A stretch of DNA of 64,000 nucleotides from NCBI RefSeq assembly GCF_002910905.1, contig NZ_NEUE01000244.1:39578-103577 (forward strand). Direction: 5' to 3'. A program made the translations under genes and the position numbers. The stretch is from Streptomyces sp. SM11. GTDB taxonomy: Bacteria; Actinomycetota; Actinomycetes; Streptomycetales; Streptomycetaceae. This document shows positions 18,780 through 35,278 of this stretch, in pieces; within the stretch, counting starts at the first letter, position 1, and each line of letters opens with the position of its first letter. The notes below the pieces were generated by a model. It worked only from the letters and a program-made list of their open reading frames with translations. It was not told where the DNA came from and made no database searches.

Positions 18780-19445
18780 TCAGCAGGTGGCGGTGCCGGT
18801 GGAAACCGCCCAGGAGGGTCGGCCGATACCGGGCAGCTTCCGCCCGTCGCGGCCCCGCGCGTAGAGCGCGATGTGCCGGTGGCGTACCCGCACCTCCCCC
18901 AGCAGCGACGCGCCGTTCTTCTCGATCATCCTGCGAGAGGCGGAGTTGGCCGCGTCGGGTTCGAAGACCACGGTGTCACAGGCGGGATCCCGGGCCAGGA
19001 ACTCGTCGGTGATCTCGCCGACTATCCGGGACCCCAGCCCCTGGCCGGTGTCGGCCGGATCTGCTATGGCCAAGTGAACACTCAGGTCGTGCGGTCGTGC
19101 CTGGTAGTGGTGGCCGACGATGTCCTGGGCCATCCGGTAGAACTCCATGTAGGCGATGGGGCGCCCGTGCTGTTCGACGATGACGGGCCTGGAGTACCCG
19201 GTGCGCAGCTGGGCCCTGATGTGAGCGTCCCAGCGTTCCAGTGGCCAGTCGTACTCCCAGCCCTTGGCGGTGTGCGGCCGGTTCATCCACTCACAGATCA
19301 TCTCGATGTCGCCGTTGTCCGTCCGGGCATCGCGGAAGAGCAGTTCGCCCCGGTGGAGGCCGGTGGGCGGCGGTGGAACGGCAAGCCAGGAGGCAGGCAG
19401 CCCGTCGGTGGCATAGCGGGGCAGTACAGGAGGGATGGCGTTCAC
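18780..19445 (-). CDS. MbtK/AlcB-like siderophore N-acyltransferase (GNAT)
   Basis: A 221-residue acyl-CoA transferase of the GNAT group used in hydroxamate siderophores (IucB, AlcB, MbtK). Family marks are MNRPHTAKGWEYDWPLERW, YMEFYRMAQDIVGHHY and DLSVHLAIADPADTGQGLGS, the last part holding the acyl-CoA pyrophosphate loop. It would acylate the N6 of (hydroxy)lysine to make the hydroxamate, working with the MbtG-like hydroxylase at 27780. The start is GTG 19445 with GGAG upstream; longer in-frame starts lack similarity. It is divergent from the main operon and shares a 627-bp region holding an iron box. Whether the acyl group is acetyl or longer cannot be read here. Confidence 0.87.
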   Translation of the reverse strand: MNAIPPVLPRYATDGLPASWLAVPPPPTGLHRGELLFRDARTDNGDIEMICEWMNRPHTAKGWEYDWPLERWDAHIRAQLRTGYSRPVIVEQHGRPIAYMEFYRMAQDIVGHHYQARPHDLSVHLAIADPADTGQGLGSRIVGEITDEFLARDPACDTVVFEPDAANSASRRMIEKNGASLLGEVRVRHRHIALYARGRDGRKLPGIGRPSWAVSTGTATC

Positions 19446-20072
19446 GGGGCGGCTCCATGGAGGGGCGGGTGTCCGAGGTGCGGGGCTCCTGCGCGGGACA
19501 TCCGAGGCGACCGGGGCTGCCGGCTGCGCTCTGTCCACCCTGCGGGCGTGGTTCGCGACCACGCAGGCCGTTCCCTCGGGACGGGGCCGGACATCCTGAG
19601 GCGGCTGCCGGAAGTCTGCAGTACGCGGGAAGGTCATGGCAAACCGTGCACCGGTGAGGCGCAGATCACGTCGTGGTTGTTCTCGGGATGCCGAAGCCCT
19701 TGTGGACAGCGCCCTGTTGGGCTGTGGCCCGGGCTTCACGGCGGTTTCGGTAGGCCGGATGGCACAGAGCAGAGCCTGACCAACTTAGGTAAGGCTTGCC
19801 AAAGTAAAGATTCATCCAATAGCGTCACGATCAGCCAACTCGGCCAGAGCGATTCCGAGTTGTCCAGGGGAGTGCGTGCTCCTGCGCCACGCCACCCCCC
19901 GGCACGGCCCCTTGCGGGGCTCGTGCCGTTCCGCACGGAGGGTCGGCCGGACCCCAGCCCGTGATGCCAGGCCTCGCCGTCAGGACGCGCGAACGTAGCG
20001 CCGACGGAGGGCGGATGCCGTTCCGTCGGCCCCGCGCGGCCACCAACCCGCGCCAGAAAGGGTGTCTTCCAC
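19446..20072. other. Divergent regulatory region of the biosynthetic operon
   Basis: This is 627 bases between the leftward acyltransferase and the rightward hydroxylase. The only recognised element is the iron box at 19785-19803. The A/T-rich stretch around 19780-19830 is the likely promoter core. No gene was supported. Confidence 0.6.
19785..19803. promoter_or_regulatory. Iron box of the biosynthetic operon
   Basis: TTAGGTAAGGCTTGCCAAA matches 17 of 19 positions of the IdeR/DmdR1 iron-box consensus. It lies 340 bases from the acyltransferase start and 270 from the hydroxylase start, so it may govern both divergent units. Confidence 0.8.
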
Positions 20073-20945
20073 GTGCGATCGCACATCCTCGGACAGCTAG
20101 ACCTCGACGACAGCAGACTCGCCCCGGACCTCGCCTACCTCGCCTCCGTACCCCGTGGAGAGGAGGGCTACGACGAGTTCAGCAACGGGTACTGGAAAAA
20201 CCTCCCGCTGTGGAACGCCAGCGGTGACGCCGGGGACGACCTGTACCGGGACACCTGCTCACCCGCCCAACTCACCGAGCACGGCAAGCGGGTCGGCTAC
20301 CTGAGGGAGCTGGTCGAGAGCGTCTTCGACACCGACCGGATCACCATGGTCCGCACCCGGAACCTGGTGGACGCCGTGGTGATCCCCCACCGGGACTTCG
20401 TGGAACTGGGGCGGGACGCGGAGCAGTACTTCCGGGTTCTGATGTTCCTGGAGCCCAACTCCGCCGCGCTGCACTCCGAGGACGACACCGTGCTCAACAT
20501 GCGCCCCGGAGAGATCTGGTTCCTGGACGCCGGGGCGGTACACGCCGCTGCCAACTTCTCCGCGGACAGCAGGCAGATGCTCTGCGTCGACTTCGCCTTC
20601 GACGGTCCGTACGAGGAGGCGGACGTCTTCCGCGACAAGTCCTACCACCGGCCCGGTGCCGAGGCCCGGATCATCGAGCGTCCCCAGCTCCCCGCCGAGC
20701 GGCGGGAGGCGATCCTGAAACTCGGTGAGGTGGTGGACCGCTCCAACTTCAAGGAATTCCTCTTCCTCCTCGCCAAGGTGCACTTCCGCTACCACGTACC
20801 CGCCGAGGAAACGTACGGCTGGCTCCACTCGATCGCCGAGTCCTCCGGAGACGACCTGCTGGTGCGCAACGCCGTGGAGCTGCGTGACTACACCATCGGC
20901 GCCCGCACGCTGAGCGAGCGCTTCTCGCTCAACTCCTGGTCGTAG
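20073..20945 (+). CDS. Proline 3-hydroxylase-like Fe(II)/2-oxoglutarate oxygenase
   Basis: A 290-residue protein strikingly like the cis-L-proline 3-hydroxylase of Streptomyces sp. TH1. It has the same start (MRSHILG), YDEFSNGYWKN, VIPHRDFVEL, MRPGEIWFLDAGAVHAA, RQMLCVDFAFDG and the C-terminal GARTLSERFSL. Iron ligands are H106, D108 and H157, and R167 should bind 2-oxoglutarate. The start is GTG 20073, as in the relative. It is the first gene of the NRPS/PKS run, so a free or carrier-bound proline (or a ring analogue such as pipecolate) is probably hydroxylated for the siderophore. An adenylation domain at 36490 has a proline-like pocket, which fits. Substrate and regiochemistry are inferred from similarity. 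Confidence 0.87.
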   Translation: MRSHILGQLDLDDSRLAPDLAYLASVPRGEEGYDEFSNGYWKNLPLWNASGDAGDDLYRDTCSPAQLTEHGKRVGYLRELVESVFDTDRITMVRTRNLVDAVVIPHRDFVELGRDAEQYFRVLMFLEPNSAALHSEDDTVLNMRPGEIWFLDAGAVHAAANFSADSRQMLCVDFAFDGPYEEADVFRDKSYHRPGAEARIIERPQLPAERREAILKLGEVVDRSNFKEFLFLLAKVHFRYHVPAEETYGWLHSIAESSGDDLLVRNAVELRDYTIGARTLSERFSLNSWS

Positions 20946-21052
20946 GAGACGGGCGTCATGGGGCACCGACCGGCGGCCCATGACGCCCGTCGATCGGCGA
21001 GGCCGCACCCGGCGGCGACGGGACGGACGCCCCACACCGGGGAGGAAGAGCG

Positions 21053-27700
<6,648 letters not shown>

Positions 27701-27779
27701 TTTGCCCGCCGCGACACCCCCGAAGACCCCCGCAACCCCGCCCCCGGCGGGACCGTACGGAAGCTGGAGCACTGAGCCG

Positions 27780-29138
27780 ATGGAGTCGCTGTCCCTTCAG
27801 GACGCCGAACGGCGCTTCGGCGCCGGGAGAGCCGAGACGCGAGGGCTGATCTGCGTCGTCGGCGCCGGCCCCAAGGCGCTGGCCACCGCGGCCAAGAGCC
27901 AGGTGCTCAGGGAACTGGGCGTGGAAGCCCCTCGTGTGCTGGTCGTCGAACCCTACGGTGTCGGTGCCAACTGGACGGCGGCCGGCGGCCGCACCAACGG
28001 TCGTCCGCGGTTGTCCACCAGCCCGGAGAAGGACCTCGGATTCCCCTACACCTCCCAGGGACACGGCACGGCGATCGATGCCTCGGTCAACACCCTGATG
28101 CAGAAGTTCTCCTGGACGGCGTTCCTGGTTTCCGCGGGTCGCTACGCGGCCTGGGTGGACGCCGGCCGCCCCAGCCCACGCCACCTGGACTGGGCCGCGT
28201 ATCTCCGGTGGGCCGCCGAAAGGACCGACTTCCCCCTGGTCAGCGGCTGGGTGCGCCGACTGGAGACCTCCTGCGGCCAGTGGGAGGTCACGGTCGAGGG
28301 AAGCAGCGGGGGATCCGCCGCCCTCTGGGCCGACCGCGTCATGATCAGCGGACCGGGCCCGCACGGCGGCAGGCTGGCGGACGACGCGATCTGCACCGTC
28401 GAGGAGTTCTGGCGACTGGGCCTGGACACCACGCTGGTCGACCCCGCCGTCGCCGTGGTCGGCGGAGGAGAGACCGCCGCCGCGGTCGTCGAGGATCTGG
28501 TGCGCCAGCACTCCGGCCGGACCACCGTGATCAGCCCGTACCCCGTGGTGTACAGCCGTGGCGAGGGCTTCTTCGAGAACGCCCTCTACTCCAGCCCGGA
28601 ACGCTGGCGCGAACTACCGGAGCAGGACCGCCGCGAGGTCATCGCCCGTACCGACCGGGGGGTCTACTCGCCCCGTGCCATCGAGGCCATCACGACCGAG
28701 GCCACGGTGCTGCACCAGCAGGGCACCGTCACCGCCGTGCGCCGTGCGGACACCCAGGTGGAACTGGAGCTGCACAACCCGGGACGTGCCGCGCGCACCC
28801 TCCGATTCGACGTGGTCATCGACGCCACCGGAGCTCGCCCCGACTGGTTCCTGGACCTGCTGGCGGACCGGGCCCGGTCCGCCGTCGCGGCGATCGTCGG
28901 CGACGCCCCGGAGACCGCGGAGGCCCTGGAGCGGCACATCCGCGCGGACCTCTCCCTGGACGGACTGCGGCCCAAGCTGCTGCTTCCCACCCTCGCCGCC
29001 TATGCCCAGGGCCCCGGGTTCGCCAACCTGAGCTCCCTCGGGCTGCTGTCCGACCGCGTCCTGGCGGAGAGCCGGGACACCTCCGCGCCCGCCACACGGC
29101 CACGGGTCTCCCTGCCCGAGGGCGGCGAGCCGGCATGA
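27780..29138 (+). CDS. MbtG-like lysine N6-hydroxylase
   Basis: A 452-residue FAD- and NADPH-dependent N-monooxygenase resembling mycobactin MbtG. It has VVGAGPKALATAAKSQVLRE (FAD loop at residues 28-32), GVGANWTAAGG, STSPEKDLGFPY, VVGGGETAAAVVEDL (NADPH loop) and SRGEGFFENALYSSPERW. A C-terminal GPGFANLSSLGLLSDRVL is also present. It should hydroxylate the side-chain nitrogen of lysine or acyl-lysine, giving the hydroxamate with the acyltransferase at 18780. It starts 79 bases after the first NRPS gene and overlaps the PKS gene (ATGA). It is the only N-hydroxylase in the window, and no ornithine-type SidA enzyme was found. Confidence 0.92.
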   Translation: MESLSLQDAERRFGAGRAETRGLICVVGAGPKALATAAKSQVLRELGVEAPRVLVVEPYGVGANWTAAGGRTNGRPRLSTSPEKDLGFPYTSQGHGTAIDASVNTLMQKFSWTAFLVSAGRYAAWVDAGRPSPRHLDWAAYLRWAAERTDFPLVSGWVRRLETSCGQWEVTVEGSSGGSAALWADRVMISGPGPHGGRLADDAICTVEEFWRLGLDTTLVDPAVAVVGGGETAAAVVEDLVRQHSGRTTVISPYPVVYSRGEGFFENALYSSPERWRELPEQDRREVIARTDRGVYSPRAIEAITTEATVLHQQGTVTAVRRADTQVELELHNPGRAARTLRFDVVIDATGARPDWFLDLLADRARSAVAAIVGDAPETAEALERHIRADLSLDGLRPKLLLPTLAAYAQGPGFANLSSLGLLSDRVLAESRDTSAPATRPRVSLPEGGEPA

Positions 29139-32100
29139 CTCACCCCGAGCATGGCGCCGTGCAGCGAGACCCCCGGGCGGAGGACGCCCCGCAGCGGGCC
29201 CGCCAGGACATCGCTGTCGTCGGTCTCGCCTGCCGGGTGCCAGGCGCCGACACCCCCGACGAGCTCTGGCACCTGCTGACCGAGGGCCGCCGCGCCAACG
29301 GCCGCGCGCCCGACGGCCGCTTCGCGGCCGCGGAAGTACCGGTCGAGTTCCGCACCCGGATCGGGCAGGGTTCCTACCACCCGGCCGCCGGGTGCTTCGA
29401 CGCCCGGCTCTTCCGCATGTCCGACAGGGAAGCCGCCGCCGTCGACCCGCACCAGCGGTGGGCCCTGGAGCTGGCCTGGACCGCCCTGGAGGACGCCGGC
29501 CAGGACCCCTCGGCACCACGCGAGCGCGGCCTCGGTGTCTTCGTCGGTTCCATGGGCGCCGACTGGGCGATGGAACAGGCCGCCCGCCGCCGCGACGCCA
29601 TCGGACCGGGAACCCTGGCAGCCACCACGCCCTCGATGATCGCAGCCCGGGTCTCCCACGCCTTCAAGCTGCAGGGCCCCAGCCTCGTCGTCGACACCGG
29701 GCAGTCCTCCGGGCTGGTAGCCGTCCATCAGGCCGCGCAGGCGATCCGAGCGGGCGACTGCTCCGGGGCACTGGTGGTCGCTGTCAACCTCAACCTGTCC
29801 ACCGAGAGCGCCACCGCCACCGCCTCGTTCGGGGGCCAGTCACCTTCCGGTCGCGCCACGCTCTTCGACGACGACGCCGACGGATATGTACGCGGCGAGG
29901 GCGGCGCGGCCGTCCTGCTGCGCCCCCTCGCCGACGCGCTGCGCGACGGGGACCGCGTTCACGCGGTGCTCAGGGGCAGCGCCGTCACCCACGACGGCTC
30001 CGGCACCCTGCTGGTCCCCGCCCCCGAAGCGCATGCCCGGACCATCCGGCGGGCCTGCGCCGACGCGGGGGCCGCCCCCGAAGCCGTCGGTTTCGTCGAA
30101 CTCCACGGCACCGGCACCCCGGTCGGCGACCGCGCCGAGGCCGACGCCCTCCAGCAGGTCTTCGCCTGCGCCGGGGGCACCGGACCCGCTGTCGGCTCGA
30201 TCAAGACCACCGTGGGCCACTTGGAGGGCGCGGCCGGGCTCCTCGGCCTGGTCAAGGCGGTGCTGGTGGTCGCCCGGGGAACGGTTCCGGGCACGGCCGG
30301 GCACCGGGGCGGCAGACTCGCCCGCCGCCTCGCCGACGACGGCATCACCGTGCCCGCGTCCCCCGAGCCGTTGCCACCGGGCACCCTCGCGGGTGTCAGC
30401 TCTCTCGGCATGGGCGGCACCAACTGCCATGTGGTGCTCGCCCCGCCGCCCGTGCCCGCGTACCTGTCCACCGGGCAGCCGGGCAGCGACGCGGAGAAGT
30501 CCGCACCCGAGGCCGTCCCCATGACGCTGTCGGCGGCCACGCCCGAGTCGCTGCGCGTCACCGCTGCCGCGCTGCGCGACTGGGCCGAGGCGCGAGGGGA
30601 GCGGCTGGCCCGGCCCGGAGCCCTGGCCTCCATCGCCCGCACGCTCACCACCCGGCGTGCCCGACTGCCTCGGAGAGCCTCCTTCACCGCCTGCTCGGCA
30701 GCCGAACTGACCGACCGACTGGACCGGATCGCACAGGGCACCGGGGGGCGTGCCGTGCACCTGGGCGCAGGGCCCCGGACCCGCACCGCCTTTCTCTTCC
30801 CCGGGCAGGGTGCCCAGCGGACCGGAATGGGCAGCAGACTTCTCGAACTCCCCGGCTACGCCGAACGGTTCGACGCCGTGGCCGCACACGCCGACCCCCT
30901 GCTCGACATCCCGCTGCGCGAGCTGCTCCGTGACCGCCACGGAGTAGCGGAGGAGAACGCGCTCCACGACACCCGCTACACCCAGATCGCCCTGTTCGCC
31001 CACGGGGTCGCGCTCAGCGGCCTTGCGGAGGAGCTCGGTGTACATGCCGACGTCTTGGGCGGCCACTCCGTCGGAGAGCTCACCGCCGCCCACATCGCGG
31101 GCGTGCTGGACCTGGCCGACGCCGTACGGCTGGTGGTCGCGCGCGGCGCCGCCATGGCCGAAGCCGAGCCCGTGGGCGCGATGGTCTCGGTACGAGCCGA
31201 GGAGAGCCGGGTCCGCGAGACGCTCGACGCCCACCACTTCGAGGTGGACATCGCCGCCCTCAACGGCCCCGCTTCCACCGTCATCTCCGGTGACCGTGCC
31301 TCCGTGCTCGCCTGCGCCGAGGCGTTGCGGGCCCGGGGGTACCGCACCCGGATCCTCCCGGTCCGCCATGCCTTCCACTCCCGGCACATGGACCCGGTGC
31401 TGGCGCAGTTCCGCGCGGCAGCCGCCGCGATCACCTACCGCAGGCCGACGCGACCGGTGCTGTCCAACCTCAGCGGCCGGTTCGCCGAGGGCGGGGACCT
31501 GACCACAGCCGATTACTGGGTACGGCACATCCGCCGCACCGTCCGCTTCGGCGACGGCCTCGCCACCCTGCGGGCCGACGGAATCCGGCTCTGCCTCGAA
31601 CTCGGTCCCACCCGCATCCTGACCCCGCTGGTGAGGGACGCCGAAGACGGCGGCCCCGAGACCGCCGCCGCCTCCTTCGGCCACGAGGAGGACGCCGAGT
31701 ACGCCGCCTTCCTGAACGCGCTGACGCTCGCCCGGTCCCACGGCCACGCGGTGCGGTGGCACACGCTGCCGGGGCTGGACGCACCCGGCTGGACGCCCCT
31801 GCCCACCTACCGCTTCACCGGACGCGACCACGGGTCCGGCCGGCGAGCCGAAGCCGGCTCCCGCCGGGCCGACGAGGCGGCCGGTGCCCCGGGGGCGACG
31901 CCGGATGCCCCGAGAGACCCGTCGGCCCTGGTGCGCGCGGCGATCGCCGACGTACTGGACATCACCGACATCCACGCCCGATCGGCCGACACCCCTCTCG
32001 CCGACCTGGGGGTGACCTCGGTCGGCGGGCTGGAGCTGCGTGCCGAACTGGCCTCGCGTACCGGCCTGGACCTGGCCGCGTCGCTTCTCTACGATCACCC

Positions 32101-35100
32101 CACCCCCCGGGCCCTGGCCGAGCACATCGCCGCCCGCCTCCGGCAGCACCGTGCCGGGCAGCCGCGCTCGCCTGTCCCCGCGCGACCCGTACGCGGCTCC
32201 GTCGGCTCCGGACCGGAGCACGACCCCGTCGTCATCGCCGCGGCGGCCTGCCGCTACCCCGGCGCGGTGTCCTCCCCCGAGGAACTGTGGCGGCTGGCGT
32301 CCTTCGGGCCGTACGCCGTCGGGGGCTTCCCCGACGACAGGGGACCGCACTGGGCCGACGAGCGGATCCGGGTGCGATCCGGCGGGTTCCTCGCCGACGT
32401 GGCAGGCTTCGACGCCGCCTTCTTCGGCATCTCACCGCGTGAGGCGCGCGCGATGGACCCACAGCAGCGCATCATGCTCGAACTGTGCTGGGAGGTGCTG
32501 GAGCGTGCCGGGATCGATCCCCGTTCCCTGCGCGGCACCGAGACGGCGGTGTTCCTCGGCGCGATGGCGGGTGACTACGCACAGGCCGCCCACGAGGCCG
32601 GCGACGAACTCGGCGGACACGAACTGACCGGCACCTCCAGCGCCGTCCTCTCCGGGCGCATCGCCTACCAGTTGGGCCTGACCGGGCCGGCGCTGACCGT
32701 CGACACAGCCTGCTCCTCCTCCCTGGTCGCCCTGCACCTCGCGGTCCGCTCGCTCCTGCAGGACGAGTGCGAACTCGCCCTGGCCGGCGGGATCACCGTG
32801 ATGTCCACCCCCAGGATGTACCGGGACTTCCAGCGCCTCGGGGGACTGTCCGCGAACGGCCGCTGCCGGCCCTTCTCCGCCGACGCCGACGGCACGGTGT
32901 GGAGCGAGGGAGCCGGCGCGGTGGTGGTGACCCGCCGGTCCGAGGCACGACGCCGAGGTCTGCCGGTGCTGGCCGTCGTCGCGGGCAGTGCGGTCAACCA
33001 GGACGGGGCCAGCAACGGCCTGACGGCCCCCAGCGGAACCGCGCAGCGGCGGGTCGTGCAGCGGGCGCTGGCCGATGCCGGCCTGCGCCCCGCGGACATC
33101 GACGCCGTCGAGGCGCACGGAACCGGAACGGTGCTGGGCGACTCCATCGAGGCGCAGGCGTTGATCGAGAGCTACGCCACGGACCGGGCAGGTGCGGAGG
33201 GCGACCCGGCGGTCGGTCCGGGGCCTCTTCGCATCGGTTCTCTGAAGGCGCTGACCGGGCATACCCAGGCCGCGGCGGGAATCGGCGGAGTCATCGTGCT
33301 CGTCGAGGCGCTGCGCCGCGGCGAACTCCCGCCGACCCTGCGCGGCAGCGAGCCGACGCCCAAGGTGGACTGGCCGCCGGACGCCGTGCGCATGCTCACC
33401 GAGCCCGTCCCGTGGCCGAGGGCGGCCCGCACCCGCCGGGCCGCAGTCTCCTCCTTCGGTATGAGCGGCACCAACGCCCACCTCATCCTCGAAGACCCGG
33501 ACCCGCAACCGATCCCGACGTCGATTCCTGCCCCGGTCCGCAGCCCGCAGGCCCCTCGGGGAACCCGCTCGCCCCGGGCCTCCCTGCCGTTCGTCGTCTC
33601 CGCCGCCTCGCGCGAGGCGCTCGAATCCCAGCTGGGCCGGGTGCGCGAGGCATTGGTCGAGACCCCCCGATCGGGTCTGCCGGAGGCTGCCCGGACCCTC
33701 GCCACCCGCCGGGCCGCACTCTCCCACCGGGCCGCCGTCGTCGCGCACGACCACGCGGACCTGCTCGTCGGCCTGGACGCGGCACGGACCGGTGCGCCAC
33801 GGGAAGGCGTGGCACGCGGCACCGCGCACGGCGAGTACGCCGTGGCCTTCGTCTACCCCGGCCAGGGCTCCCAGTGGCCGGGCATGGGTCGGCTGCTGCT
33901 GCGGGAGGCCCCGGTCTTCGCCCGCGAGGTGGACCGCTGTGCGGACGCTTTCGCTCCGCATGTGGGTTTCTCCGTCACGCGGTTGCTGGCCGGTGAGGAG
34001 CCGACCGGTGTCACGGACTCCCTGGAGGGCGTCCAGGTGGCGCTGTTCACGATGATGGCCGGGCTCACCGCCCTGTGGCGGAACGGCGGAGTGGAGCCGG
34101 ACCTGGTGCTCGGCCACTCCCAGGGGGAGGTGGCGGCGGCCTACGCGGCCGGGGCTCTGACCCTTCAGGACGCGGCGGCCGTGGTCACCACCCGGGCGCG
34201 GCTGCTCTCCTCGCTCGCGGGCAGCGGCGCCATGACGGTGCTCGGCCTGGACGAGGACGGGACCAGGCGGCTGCTCGCCGAGCGCCGCGACGGCTCCGTG
34301 GAGGTCGCCGTCTGCAACGGTCCGGGCAGCACCGTGGTCTCCGGGCCGCCGAAGGCCGTCGCCGCACTGGCCGACCACTGCCGACGCGTCGGGATCCGCA
34401 CCGTCGCGGTCGCCGTCGACTACGCCTCGCACTCCGCGATGGTGGAGCCGGTGGCCCGCCCGCTGACCGGCCGACTCGCAGGGATCGCCCCGCGCCCGTC
34501 CCGCGTCCCGTTCTTCTCCACCACTCGGGCCGACTGGCTCACCGGGACCGAGGTGGATGCGGGGTACTGGTACGAGAACCTGCGCGGCACGGTCCGCTTC
34601 GCGGACGCGGTGGCCGCGGTCAGCGACTCCCGCCCCACCGCTTTCGTCGAGATCAGCCCGCACGAGGTGCTTACCGCTCCGATCACCGCACTGCTGGACG
34701 GACTCGGGGAGCGGCCCGCGCCCGTCGTCGGCAGCCTCCGCCGCGACCAGGGCGGCCACCACGACTTCCTCGCCCGGCTGAGCTACGCCTGGACTCAGGG
34801 TGTCCCGGTTTCCTGGGGCAGTGCCGCGCCCGGCGGACAGACAGGCCACTTCCAGGACACCGAGGGGAACGGGGAACCCGCCGCACTGCCGCCCACGCCC
34901 TTCCGGCACCAGCGGTACTGGATCCGGACGGACGCTCCGGCGCCCGCCCGGCCGGTCCTGCCCGCACCGCCCGCGTCCTCGGCCGAGGACGCCCCGCGCA
35001 CGGCGTCGGCCCCGGCGGATGCAGAGGCGGCCGTGCTGGCCCAGGTCACCGAAGTACTGCACCTTCCACCCGGACAGGCGGAAGAGGAGGACGAACGGTC

Positions 35101-35278
35101 CTTCCGGGAACTGGGGCTGGACTCGTTGACCACGATCGATCTGCGTCGCCGCATCCGGGAGTCGCTCGGCGTACCGGTGCCGATCGGCGTCTTCCGGACC
35201 CATGACACCCCGCGGCGGCTGGCCCGCTGGGTGCGTGACCACCTGACCACCACCGAGGAGGAGCGGCGTGATGTCTGA
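29135..35278 (+). CDS. Type I PKS: KSQ-AT-ACP loading module plus KS-AT-ACP
   Basis: A 2047-residue synthase. KS1 (about 24-450) has Gln190 in place of the catalytic Cys (VVDTGQSSGL), the KSQ type that decarboxylates malonyl-ACP to start chains. AT1 has GHSVGELTAA and HAFHS (malonyl type). ACP1 holds its serine in LGVTSVGG. KS2 is intact with Cys1193 (VDTACSSSL). AT2 has GHSQGEVAAAYAAG and YASHS (methylmalonyl type). ACP2 is LGLDSLTTIDL (about 1991). No ketoreductase, dehydratase, enoylreductase or thioesterase was seen. The expected product is 2-methyl-3-oxobutanoyl-ACP, perhaps reduced by the SDR at 42473. It would take the place of the MbtC/MbtD-made 3-hydroxybutyrate of mycobactin. Coupled by overlaps to both neighbours. 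Confidence 0.93.
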   Translation: MTHPEHGAVQRDPRAEDAPQRARQDIAVVGLACRVPGADTPDELWHLLTEGRRANGRAPDGRFAAAEVPVEFRTRIGQGSYHPAAGCFDARLFRMSDREAAAVDPHQRWALELAWTALEDAGQDPSAPRERGLGVFVGSMGADWAMEQAARRRDAIGPGTLAATTPSMIAARVSHAFKLQGPSLVVDTGQSSGLVAVHQAAQAIRAGDCSGALVVAVNLNLSTESATATASFGGQSPSGRATLFDDDADGYVRGEGGAAVLLRPLADALRDGDRVHAVLRGSAVTHDGSGTLLVPAPEAHARTIRRACADAGAAPEAVGFVELHGTGTPVGDRAEADALQQVFACAGGTGPAVGSIKTTVGHLEGAAGLLGLVKAVLVVARGTVPGTAGHRGGRLARRLADDGITVPASPEPLPPGTLAGVSSLGMGGTNCHVVLAPPPVPAYLSTGQPGSDAEKSAPEAVPMTLSAATPESLRVTAAALRDWAEARGERLARPGALASIARTLTTRRARLPRRASFTACSAAELTDRLDRIAQGTGGRAVHLGAGPRTRTAFLFPGQGAQRTGMGSRLLELPGYAERFDAVAAHADPLLDIPLRELLRDRHGVAEENALHDTRYTQIALFAHGVALSGLAEELGVHADVLGGHSVGELTAAHIAGVLDLADAVRLVVARGAAMAEAEPVGAMVSVRAEESRVRETLDAHHFEVDIAALNGPASTVISGDRASVLACAEALRARGYRTRILPVRHAFHSRHMDPVLAQFRAAAAAITYRRPTRPVLSNLSGRFAEGGDLTTADYWVRHIRRTVRFGDGLATLRADGIRLCLELGPTRILTPLVRDAEDGGPETAAASFGHEEDAEYAAFLNALTLARSHGHAVRWHTLPGLDAPGWTPLPTYRFTGRDHGSGRRAEAGSRRADEAAGAPGATPDAPRDPSALVRAAIADVLDITDIHARSADTPLADLGVTSVGGLELRAELASRTGLDLAASLLYDHPTPRALAEHIAARLRQHRAGQPRSPVPARPVRGSVGSGPEHDPVVIAAAACRYPGAVSSPEELWRLASFGPYAVGGFPDDRGPHWADERIRVRSGGFLADVAGFDAAFFGISPREARAMDPQQRIMLELCWEVLERAGIDPRSLRGTETAVFLGAMAGDYAQAAHEAGDELGGHELTGTSSAVLSGRIAYQLGLTGPALTVDTACSSSLVALHLAVRSLLQDECELALAGGITVMSTPRMYRDFQRLGGLSANGRCRPFSADADGTVWSEGAGAVVVTRRSEARRRGLPVLAVVAGSAVNQDGASNGLTAPSGTAQRRVVQRALADAGLRPADIDAVEAHGTGTVLGDSIEAQALIESYATDRAGAEGDPAVGPGPLRIGSLKALTGHTQAAAGIGGVIVLVEALRRGELPPTLRGSEPTPKVDWPPDAVRMLTEPVPWPRAARTRRAAVSSFGMSGTNAHLILEDPDPQPIPTSIPAPVRSPQAPRGTRSPRASLPFVVSAASREALESQLGRVREALVETPRSGLPEAARTLATRRAALSHRAAVVAHDHADLLVGLDAARTGAPREGVARGTAHGEYAVAFVYPGQGSQWPGMGRLLLREAPVFAREVDRCADAFAPHVGFSVTRLLAGEEPTGVTDSLEGVQVALFTMMAGLTALWRNGGVEPDLVLGHSQGEVAAAYAAGALTLQDAAAVVTTRARLLSSLAGSGAMTVLGLDEDGTRRLLAERRDGSVEVAVCNGPGSTVVSGPPKAVAALADHCRRVGIRTVAVAVDYASHSAMVEPVARPLTGRLAGIAPRPSRVPFFSTTRADWLTGTEVDAGYWYENLRGTVRFADAVAAVSDSRPTAFVEISPHEVLTAPITALLDGLGERPAPVVGSLRRDQGGHHDFLARLSYAWTQGVPVSWGSAAPGGQTGHFQDTEGNGEPAALPPTPFRHQRYWIRTDAPAPARPVLPAPPASSAEDAPRTASAPADAEAAVLAQVTEVLHLPPGQAEEEDERSFRELGLDSLTTIDLRRRIRESLGVPVPIGVFRTHDTPRRLARWVRDHLTTTEEERRDV

